Assembly: GCA_910586875.1 (NCBI GenBank) | Contig: CAJUJI010000142.1 | Coordinates: 1 to 7,107, forward strand | Direction: 5' to 3' | DNA: 7,107 bases | Origin: an uncultured Anaerotruncus sp. | GTDB taxonomy: Bacteria; Bacillota; Clostridia; Oscillospirales; Ruminococcaceae | Shown: positions 1 through 5,337 of the stretch, piece by piece | How positions within the stretch are numbered: position 1 is the stretch's first letter | Layout: the number at the start of each line of letters is the position of its first letter | The notes under the pieces: generated by a model | What the model was told of the DNA's origin: nothing | The model's input: the letters and a program-made list of their open reading frames with translations, nothing else | Database searches by the model: none | Made by a program: the position numbers and the translations under genes

Positions 1-75
1 CGATGATACTATAATAAATCTATTTTGAATTGCTACAAAAATCGTGCTTCGTAGAAATATTTGCAGAATTTTCGG

Positions 76-96
76 GCATTTTACCGATAAAAATGC
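76..96. promoter_or_regulatory. Dyad just upstream of the -35 box, possible regulator site
   Basis: A perfect 7-bp inverted repeat, GCATTTT (76-82) and AAAATGC (90-96), has a 7-nt centre and ends 2 bp before the -35 hexamer. As RNA it is AU-rich and has no U-run after it, so it is unlikely to be a terminator. Its position is typical of an activator site contacting RNA polymerase, or of a repressor site touching the -35 region. No regulator gene lies in the window, so its cognate protein is unknown. Confidence 0.35.
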
Positions 97-98
97 AC

Positions 99-128
99 TT
101 GACATCCCAAACCTTTCGGCCCTATAAT
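99..128 (+). promoter_or_regulatory. Sigma-A (sigma-70 type) promoter of the hydro-lyase/tct operon
   Basis: A perfect -35 hexamer TTGACA (99-104) and a perfect -10 hexamer TATAAT (123-128) are separated by 18 bp, one more than the optimal 17. Transcription would begin near 134-136, leaving a leader of about 157 nt before the first start codon at 293. It is the only well-formed plus-strand promoter seen upstream of the five-gene operon. With both hexamers at consensus, basal activity should be high, so control probably relies on repression; the dyads beside it and the cre-like site downstream fit this. The hexamers are seen directly; strength and regulation are inferred. Confidence 0.85.
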
Positions 129-141
129 GAAATTGCAGCTT

Positions 142-157
142 ATGAAAACCTTTTCAT
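142..157. promoter_or_regulatory. 16-bp palindrome just after the transcription start, operator candidate
   Basis: ATGAAAA (142-148) and TTTTCAT (151-157) form a perfect 7-bp inverted repeat around a 2-nt centre. It starts about 7 nt after the predicted transcription start, a classical place for a repressor to block initiation. A second TTTTCAT copy overlaps the first by one base (157-163). A 2-nt loop makes an RNA hairpin with the first copy unlikely, so a DNA operator is the better reading. The binding protein is unknown. Confidence 0.4.
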
Positions 158-179
158 TTTCATGTTTTATTTTTGTTTC

Positions 180-205
180 AGCCGCAGAAAATTTTAGATG
201 TGGCT
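180..205 (+). other. Possible leader hairpin
   Basis: AGCCGCA (180-186) can pair with TGTGGCT (199-205), giving seven pairs including one G-U, around a 12-nt A/T-rich loop. The following bases are pyrimidine-rich (TCTCTTTC) but not a clean T-run, so this is at best a weak pause or attenuator. No known riboswitch class or T-box motif was recognised in this leader. Confidence 0.2.
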
Positions 206-222
206 TCTCTTTCAGGCTAAAA

Positions 223-236
223 TGTAAACGCTTTCT
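223..236 (+). promoter_or_regulatory. cre-like site (CcpA catabolite-repression operator) in the leader
   Basis: TGTAAACGCTTTCT matches the Gram-positive cre consensus TGWNANCGNTNWCA at every fixed position except the final A, which is T here. It lies about 88 nt downstream of the predicted transcription start, where CcpA usually acts by roadblocking elongation. It overlaps a second dyad, TAAACGC (225-231) and GCGTTTA (242-248) with a 10-nt loop, which could also form an RNA stem. Carbon catabolite repression would suit an operon that imports and degrades a carboxylate. The match is visible; binding is inferred. Confidence 0.55.
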
Positions 237-292
237 TCATTGCGTTTATCTGGACCTTGTCCGTTAGCAAAATTCAAAAAGGAGGCTTTGTA

Positions 293-1549
293 ATGGGAAA
301 AACAATGGCCGAGAGGTTGTTGGCGCGGGCTGCTGGCCTGGACGATGTTTCAGCCGGTGAGATTGTCACTGCAACGGTTGATGTTGTGATGATGGATGAC
401 GCACTCGGTCCCACATTTATCAACAAGGAATTTACCCGCTTAGGGGAAAAATTCGCGGACAAATCACGGGTTGTGCTGATCTCCGATCATCTTACCCCTG
501 CATCTAATGTTGACCAATCGGAAATGCTCGCCCAGGCCCGACGCTTTGCTCAGCGGCACGAAATCGCGTATTATGAAGGCTGCGGCCCTTGTCATCAGGT
601 GCTTGCAGAAAAATGTTATGATTTGCCCGGCACCCTGCTGGTTGGGACCGACTCTCACACGGTTACAGCAGGCGCGTTCGGCTGCTTTGGAACCGGTATT
701 GGCTCCACAGAAGCAATCGGTGTGCTGATGAGCGGAAGTCTTTGGCTGCGTGTACCGGAAAGCATCGAAATTGTTTGGGAAGGCGAGCTGCCGCGTGGCT
801 TGATGGCAAAGGATTTGATCCTGCGCACCATTAAGGATATCGGTCATGCGGGTGCAACCTATCAGGCGATGGAGCTAAAAGGCAGCACCATTCAAAGCCT
901 ATCCATGGATGAGCGGATGTGTATTTCCAATATGACCGTAGAAGCGGGCGCAAAGGTTGGTTTGATTGCCGCAGACGAAAAAACAGATGCTTATTTGCAA
1001 GCACATGGCAACACCAGGGCCTACCAGAAAATAGACAGCGACCCGGATGCCAACTATCGCGCCAGCTTTTCCTACTCTGCAAGCCAGTTGGTTCCACAGG
1101 TAGCGTGTCCACATGCAGTTGACAATGTGCATGACGTCAGCAGCCAAACCAGCGTTCCCATTCATCAGGCATATATTGGCTCCTGTACCGGCGGACGGCT
1201 CACCGATTTAATCGCCGCGGCAAAAATTCTCAAGGGTAAAAAAATAGCCTCCCATTGCCGGTTGCTCGTTTCTCCTGGCTCCCGCTGGATTTATCGCGAA
1301 GCGATGGACACCGGCATTCTCGCCGATCTGATGGACGCAGGAGCTACCATATTGGCACCCACCTGCGGCGCTTGCACCGGTTTGCATTCCGGCATTCTCG
1401 CTGCCGGAGAAAATTGCGTATCTTCCTCCAACCGAAATTTTAAAGGCCGTATGGGTAGCTACGACTCCAATCTCTATCTGGCCTCCCCCGCTACAGTAGC
1501 AGCCTCTGCGCTGGTTGGACATCTCGCCGATCCTCGTGAATTTCTATAA
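293..1549 (+). CDS. Aconitase/3-isopropylmalate dehydratase family hydro-lyase, large subunit (LeuC/HacA/DmdA-like)
   Basis: This 418-residue protein is the catalytic, cytoplasmic large subunit of a two-subunit [4Fe-4S] hydro-lyase that removes and re-adds water on a hydroxy-carboxylate. The three cluster cysteines are present: C298 in GSCTGGR, and C358 and C361 in PTCGACTG. Other family blocks are SDHLTP (64-69), GTDSHTVTAGAFG (118-130), MTVEAGAK (214-221) and NRNFKGRMG (380-388). The length fits the short LeuC type with a separately encoded swivel domain, common in archaea and clostridia. The ATG at 293 follows GGAGG (281-285) by 7 nt; a TTG at 257 in the same frame would place this ribosome site inside the gene and is rejected. 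Only 15 nt separate it from the small subunit. Annotation pipelines would likely call it LeuC, but no leuA or leuB is nearby and the tct genes follow. Homoaconitase, dimethylmalate dehydratase or another dehydratase activity is equally possible. Confidence 0.93.
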   Translation: MGKTMAERLLARAAGLDDVSAGEIVTATVDVVMMDDALGPTFINKEFTRLGEKFADKSRVVLISDHLTPASNVDQSEMLAQARRFAQRHEIAYYEGCGPCHQVLAEKCYDLPGTLLVGTDSHTVTAGAFGCFGTGIGSTEAIGVLMSGSLWLRVPESIEIVWEGELPRGLMAKDLILRTIKDIGHAGATYQAMELKGSTIQSLSMDERMCISNMTVEAGAKVGLIAADEKTDAYLQAHGNTRAYQKIDSDPDANYRASFSYSASQLVPQVACPHAVDNVHDVSSQTSVPIHQAYIGSCTGGRLTDLIAAAKILKGKKIASHCRLLVSPGSRWIYREAMDTGILADLMDAGATILAPTCGACTGLHSGILAAGENCVSSSNRNFKGRMGSYDSNLYLASPATVAASALVGHLADPREFL

Positions 1550-1564
1550 AGGAGGCTGTATCAG

Positions 1565-2062
1565 ATGGGAGCTTTATTACACGGACGCGTTTTAAAATAT
1601 GGCGCAAACATTAACACCGACCTCATTTCACCGGCCCCATATGTCGGTTTGGCGAAGGAAATCACCGTTGCGCACGCAATGCAAGGGGTGGACCCTGACT
1701 TTCCACAAAAGGTGCAGCCCGGAGACTTTATTGTAGCCGGTCCCAATTTCGGTTCGGGTTCCAGCAGGGAGTCTGCGCCTTTGGTGCTCAAGGATAGTCA
1801 GGTTGGTGCGGTACTCTCCCCGCTTTTCGCACGTATTTTCTACCGCAATGCCATCAATATCGGCCTGCCTGTACTGATCTTTCAGGAGATTGACCAGCTT
1901 CAGGACGGGGACGAGTTGGAAATCGACCCGATTGCTGGAATCGTCCGCAATCTGACCACCGATGCAACCTTTACCTGTGCCAAGCTTCCCGAAAATCTTA
2001 TGCAGCTTGTACAGGATGGCGGCCTTATCGCCCATATCGAAAAACAATTGGCAAACTCCTAA
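1565..2062 (+). CDS. Aconitase/3-isopropylmalate dehydratase family hydro-lyase, small (swivel) subunit (LeuD/HacB/DmdB-like)
   Basis: This 165-residue swivel-domain partner completes the active site of the large subunit. Visible family blocks are YGANINTDLISPAPY (12-26, equivalent to the usual NTDxIxP..Y), GPNFGSGSSRESAP (59-72) and the strongly conserved FARIFYRNAINIGLP (88-102). The serine/arginine of GSSRE (65-69), which contact substrate carboxylate and act as base in aconitases, are retained. Two neighbouring positions differ from the common GCGSSREHAP: Ser64 replaces Cys and Ser70 replaces His. The specificity loop after the Asn-Thr-Asp motif reads PYVGLAK and does not match the YLRT or YLVY loops used to tell archaeal homoaconitase from isopropylmalate isomerase. 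The ATG is preceded by GGAGG (1551-1555) at 9 nt. Translation is probably coupled to the large subunit. Family assignment is firm; substrate is open. Confidence 0.92.
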   Translation: MGALLHGRVLKYGANINTDLISPAPYVGLAKEITVAHAMQGVDPDFPQKVQPGDFIVAGPNFGSGSSRESAPLVLKDSQVGAVLSPLFARIFYRNAINIGLPVLIFQEIDQLQDGDELEIDPIAGIVRNLTTDATFTCAKLPENLMQLVQDGGLIAHIEKQLANS

Positions 2063-2108
2063 AGTCCACCTTCCTCAAAAAACCGCTTGCTATGAAAAGG
2101 AGAGAATC

Positions 2109-3176
2109 ATGATAGCTTTAAAAAATGCGACCATCTTTGCAATCGCAACCACCCTTCTTCTCGGTGCTTTCTCTGGCTGTGGCGGCACACCGGCGAGCAG
2201 TGAAGCTCCCGCATCCGCGCCCGCTTCCTCAGCGCCCGCTGCCAGCTCGAGTGCAAAAACAGAGGATCCTGCCCCCAACTATCCTGGCAACAAGACCATC
2301 TCCATGGTGGTTTGTGCAGGTGCAGGTGGCGGAAACGATACAACGGCCCGTCTGCTGGCCAAATATTTCCCGGAATATCTGGGCAACGTGGTGGTAACCA
2401 ACGTGAAAGGCGGCTCTGGTGCGGTTGGTACCCAACAGGTTTTGGACTCTGCGCCGGATGGCTACACCGTCTCCTTCACCGATAACAACACCGACATGCT
2501 TTTTGTCAACGGTATCACCGATTACAGCCTGGAAGCATACGAAGCATTCTTTATTCCCGCTACCGCAGATGCGAGCAGCCTTCAGGTCAGCGACTGGGAA
2601 ACCTTAGAGGACACGGTCGCCTGGGCAAAGGAGCACCCTGGTGAACTGACCTTTGGCGGCGAAATCGGCTCTTATACCGAGATGGTTGCCTGTGCATTCT
2701 TCCACGAATTTGCAATTGAGGGAAAGTTCATCGATGTTGGACCCACCTCCGACCAGCTGGCGGCTCTTGCCGGCGGACATGTCAAGATGATTGTCGCTCC
2801 GATTGGCAATACCGCTGATTATCGCGCCGCTGGACAGTTCAAAACTATTGCGATGGTTTTAAAAGAACGCCACCCCTCCTTCCCTGAAATTCCGACCTTG
2901 ATTGAAAAGGGTGCAGGCGACTGGTTTTACATGCCCCGTTATTTTTACATCGGCTTCCCCAAAGGCACTGATCATGCTATCATTGAAAAGTTTGGCAATG
3001 CACTGAAAAGGATCGTTGCAGATGAGCGGTTTATCGCAGATATGGCAACGGTTGAGCTGACCCCAAATTTCATGGGTGGCGAGGATGCAATCGCATACTG
3101 GAACCAAACCCGCCCTGTCTGGGAACGCTTTGTCCAAGAGGTGCAGTATTATAAAGATCAGCAGGTGGCCAAATAG
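2109..3176 (+). CDS. tctC: Tripartite tricarboxylate transporter substrate-binding lipoprotein TctC
   Basis: This 355-residue extracytoplasmic binding protein belongs to the TctC/Bug family and delivers a carboxylate to TctAB. A short hydrophobic signal (about 8-22) ends in a lipobox-like FSGC with Cys24 as the lipidated residue; Phe at -3 is less usual than Leu. A Ser/Ala/Pro-rich tether (27-56) follows, as expected for anchoring to a monoderm membrane. The Bug fold starts near 60: the ligand loop VCAGAGGGND (68-77), GGSGAVGTQQVLDSAPDGYT (101-120, the family's G.G..G...v..a.PDGYT block) and the second-lobe loop TFGGEIGSYTEM (181-192). The ATG at 2109 follows AGGAG (2098-2102) by 6 nt and begins the signal peptide; an in-frame ATG at 1962 would overlap the preceding gene by about 100 nt and displace the signal, so it is rejected. 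A 46-nt gap follows the small subunit gene. The ligand is not predictable from sequence alone. Confidence 0.95.
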   Translation: MIALKNATIFAIATTLLLGAFSGCGGTPASSEAPASAPASSAPAASSSAKTEDPAPNYPGNKTISMVVCAGAGGGNDTTARLLAKYFPEYLGNVVVTNVKGGSGAVGTQQVLDSAPDGYTVSFTDNNTDMLFVNGITDYSLEAYEAFFIPATADASSLQVSDWETLEDTVAWAKEHPGELTFGGEIGSYTEMVACAFFHEFAIEGKFIDVGPTSDQLAALAGGHVKMIVAPIGNTADYRAAGQFKTIAMVLKERHPSFPEIPTLIEKGAGDWFYMPRYFYIGFPKGTDHAIIEKFGNALKRIVADERFIADMATVELTPNFMGGEDAIAYWNQTRPVWERFVQEVQYYKDQQVAK

Positions 3177-3192
3177 GTTTCAGCGCCGTTTG

Positions 3193-3226
3193 GAGCAGCC
3201 CTCAGACACCGGTCATTGGGCTGCTC
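3193..3226 (+). other. Stable stem-loop in the tctC-tctB gap, probable mRNA processing/stability element
   Basis: GAGCAGCCC (3193-3201) and GGGCTGCTC (3218-3226) form a perfect GC-rich 9-bp stem with a 16-nt loop; a G-U pair (3192/3227) can extend it. It begins 16 nt after the tctC stop. No T-run follows, so it is not a standard intrinsic terminator. Hairpins behind the binding-protein gene of transport operons often shield the upstream message from 3' decay, raising binding protein over membrane subunits. That role is inferred here from position. Confidence 0.6.
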
Positions 3227-3266
3227 TGCCGCACCTGACATTTCATTCAAAAGGATGTGAACATAT

Positions 3267-3746
3267 TTGACCAAAAGGACCAAAGATGTTGTTGCATCAA
3301 TTTTTCTCATCTTATTTGCCAGCGCTTATTTTGGCTTCTCCTTTACCATCCGCATCACCGACCAATATGGGGGTTCCGCCTTGGTTCCGCGCCTTTGCAG
3401 CGGTATCCTTGTCATCTGCGCCTTGATTTTGCTCTATCGCGCCATACTTAAAAAGGATGCTGCCCCAAAGTGCTCTGAGGATGCTGAATTGGAAAATCCG
3501 CCAAACTATCGGTCGGTCATCCTGACCCTGCTGCTGATTGGCACTTACGCATTTCTGTTAAAGATTGTGGGGTTTATCCTCTCCACGATCCTCTACCTAA
3601 TCAGTCAAATTGTGCTGCTCATGCCGCAAAAGGATAAAAAATCCGTCCTGAAAGCATTCATCGCCAGCATCCTTGTTGCATGTTTGGTCTATCTGTTGTT
3701 TGTAAATGTTTTCTACGTCACCTTGCCACGTGGGATTTTCTGGTAG
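3267..3746 (+). CDS. tctB: Tripartite tricarboxylate transporter small membrane subunit TctB
   Basis: This 159-residue protein is the poorly conserved small membrane subunit that pairs with TctA in TTT carriers. Four hydrophobic spans are visible, about 9-27, 40-59, 84-119 (long, with a break near 100) and 128-150, with a charged polar loop at 61-82. The C-terminal FYVTLPRGIFW resembles the LP.G ending common in TctB. The start is unusual: an in-frame TGA at 3258 excludes anything further upstream, and no ATG or GTG occurs in frame before residue 119, so TTG at 3267 is the credible start. The ribosome site AAGGA (3251-3255) is 11 nt away, which is weak. Low initiation here, after the hairpin at 3193-3226, would lower TctB relative to TctC. 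Assignment rests mostly on position between tctC and tctA, size and membrane pattern. Confidence 0.9.
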   Translation: MTKRTKDVVASIFLILFASAYFGFSFTIRITDQYGGSALVPRLCSGILVICALILLYRAILKKDAAPKCSEDAELENPPNYRSVILTLLLIGTYAFLLKIVGFILSTILYLISQIVLLMPQKDKKSVLKAFIASILVACLVYLLFVNVFYVTLPRGIFW

Positions 3747-3760
3747 AAAGGAGGGCGCAT

Positions 3761-5260
3761 ATGTTTGACGTTTTTTCAATTGGATTCTCCCAAATTTTTT
3801 CGGTAAAGGTCCTGCTTCTGATTCTAATGGGGGTTGTGTTGGGAATTATCTTCGGTGCAACGCCTGGAATTTCCACCTCTATGGGAATTGCGTTGATGCT
3901 CCCGTTAACCTTTAAAATGCCGCTGATCCCATCGATTGCCACCATCTTAGGGCTTTATGTCGGCGGCACCTCCGGCGGCCTGATCACCGCAATTCTGCTG
4001 AATATTCCAGGCACCTCCAGCGCCATTGCCACCTGCTGGGACGGGCACCCGATGGCCCGACGAGGTGACGCCGGAAGGGCGCTTGGCATCGGGATTCTTT
4101 ACTCATTTTTTGGCGGTGTCATCAGCTTAGTAGCATTGTTTTTCATGGCGCCTATGCTTGCAAAGGTTGCTTTAAAGTTTTCCTCCATTGAATATTTCGC
4201 AATCAGCGTCTTCTCGCTGACCCTGATTGCCAGCGTCTCAGGAAAATCTCTGCCCAAAGGAATCACCAGCGCGACGCTTGGGGTGATCGCAACCACCTTT
4301 GGCATCGCTCCTGTGGATTCCACCTATCGTTACACCTTCGGCTTTCACCAGCTGGACGCGGGATTCCAGCTGCTTCCTGTTTTAATCGGCGTGTATGCGG
4401 TGGCGGAAATTTTGAAGGTTGCCGAGAAAAACACCCCGCTACCCACCTTAAACGCCTATAAAATGCACGGCTTTGGCGTTTCACCAAAGGAGTTTGGGGA
4501 ACAGTTTGGAAACATGTGGCGCTCCGCTTTGATCGGAGTTGGCGTCGGAATTCTTCCTGGAATCGGTGGCGGCATTTCGAATATCATCGCCTATACTGCC
4601 GCCAAAAATCAATCAAAGCATCCGGAGGAATATGGTACTGGCTGCGTCGGTGGTATCGTCGCCTCGGAAACGGCCAACAATGCTGTTACCGGCGGCGCAC
4701 TTATCCCACTGCTGACTCTGGGCATTCCCGGCGCCCCTGCGACCGCTTTTTTATTGGCCGCATTAACCGTGCAGGGCGTGATACCAGGTCCGCTGCTGTT
4801 TACCACCCATATCAACCTCGTTTACGCTATCTTGGCGGCGCTGTTAATCGCTAATCTTCTAATGGTAGTCGTCGAATATTTCGGGATGAAGGGCTTTTTA
4901 CAGATTCTCAAGGTGCCAAAGCATTACCTGTTCCCGATTGTCTTGGTGATGTGCATGGTCGGTGCGTTCTCTACCAACAATCGTATTTTTGATGTTTGGT
5001 CTATTTTGGTGTTCGCATTGGTCGGCTATGCGCTCTCCAAATTCGGATTTCCTGCAACCCCATTCGTCCTGGGGTTCATCCTCGGCGGACTTTTCGAGCT
5101 CAACCTGCGCAGATCGCTGATCATCACCGATGGCAGCTACTGGGGCTTTTTCACCCGCCCGATCGCTGCTGTTATCCTGCTTATTTCGGTTGCATTTCTT
5201 GCAGTGCTCCTTTACCAGCGCAGCAAAGGTGAGGACGTGCTCACCGACGACGGAATCTGA
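3761..5260 (+). CDS. tctA: Tripartite tricarboxylate transporter large permease TctA
   Basis: This 499-residue polytopic membrane protein forms the transport channel of the TTT system and is a full-length family member. The hallmark half-repeat blocks occur twice: GATPGIS (32-38) with NIPGTSSAIAT (81-91) in the first half, and GILPGIGGGIS (263-273) with GIPGAPATAF (321-330) in the second. This shows the internal duplication typical of TctA. WDGHPMARRGDAGRALG (93-109) is the conserved DG.p....G.a..ALG cytoplasmic block. Around a dozen hydrophobic segments cover the rest, ending in a short acidic tail (GEDVLTDDGI). The ATG at 3761 follows AGGAGG (3749-3754) by 6 nt, and tctB stops only 14 nt upstream; an in-frame ATG at 3680 would run back into tctB and is rejected. 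Import is expected to be driven by an ion gradient, as in characterised TTT systems. Confidence 0.97.
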   Translation: MFDVFSIGFSQIFSVKVLLLILMGVVLGIIFGATPGISTSMGIALMLPLTFKMPLIPSIATILGLYVGGTSGGLITAILLNIPGTSSAIATCWDGHPMARRGDAGRALGIGILYSFFGGVISLVALFFMAPMLAKVALKFSSIEYFAISVFSLTLIASVSGKSLPKGITSATLGVIATTFGIAPVDSTYRYTFGFHQLDAGFQLLPVLIGVYAVAEILKVAEKNTPLPTLNAYKMHGFGVSPKEFGEQFGNMWRSALIGVGVGILPGIGGGISNIIAYTAAKNQSKHPEEYGTGCVGGIVASETANNAVTGGALIPLLTLGIPGAPATAFLLAALTVQGVIPGPLLFTTHINLVYAILAALLIANLLMVVVEYFGMKGFLQILKVPKHYLFPIVLVMCMVGAFSTNNRIFDVWSILVFALVGYALSKFGFPATPFVLGFILGGLFELNLRRSLIITDGSYWGFFTRPIAAVILLISVAFLAVLLYQRSKGEDVLTDDGI

Positions 5261-5266
5261 CAAGCC

Positions 5267-5304
5267 AAAACCCTCTCCGCAACACGGAGAGGGTTTTTCT
5301 TTTT
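5267..5304. terminator. Intrinsic terminator of the tct operon, probably bidirectional
   Basis: CCCTCTCCG (5271-5279) pairs perfectly with CGGAGAGGG (5285-5293) around a 5-nt loop, followed on the plus strand by TTTTTCTTTTT (5294-5304). AAAA (5267-5270) before the stem extends the pairing and supplies a short T-run (4 T) on the minus strand. It lies 6 nt after the tctA stop and 34 nt past the end of the convergent MATE gene, where no other terminator was seen. It therefore probably serves both operons, more strongly for the plus strand. Confidence 0.92.
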
Positions 5305-5337
5305 GTCATACAAGATCCCCGCTATATTTGCACCTGC

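Noticed and set aside
10..15. TATAAT at 10-15 as a second plus-strand promoter
   Set aside because: Its -35 would lie outside the window, and the complete consensus promoter at 99-128 already explains the operon.
257..292. TTG at 257 as start of the large hydro-lyase subunit
   Set aside because: It would put the GGAGG at 281-285 inside the gene; the ATG at 293 has this site at 7 nt and begins a normal family N-terminus.
135..292. T-box or leucine attenuator in the leader, as expected for a leucine operon
   Set aside because: No T-box consensus, no leucine-rich leader peptide and no strong terminator stem were found.
464..847. Long antisense open frames inside the hydro-lyase genes (also 1628-2047 minus and similar ones elsewhere)
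   Set aside because: They lie fully within well-supported genes, resemble no family I know, and lack ribosome sites; they are by-products of coding bias.
1962..2108. N-terminal extension of tctC from an ATG at 1962
   Set aside because: It overlaps the preceding small-subunit gene by about 100 nt and would bury the lipoprotein signal; the ATG at 2109 has its own ribosome site.
3193..3240. The tctC-tctB hairpin as a transcription terminator
   Set aside because: No T-run follows the stem and tctB and tctA continue in the same direction without a visible new promoter.
3680..3760. N-terminal extension of tctA from an ATG at 3680
   Set aside because: It lies within the tctB reading region and has no ribosome site; AGGAGG at 3749-3754 marks the ATG at 3761.
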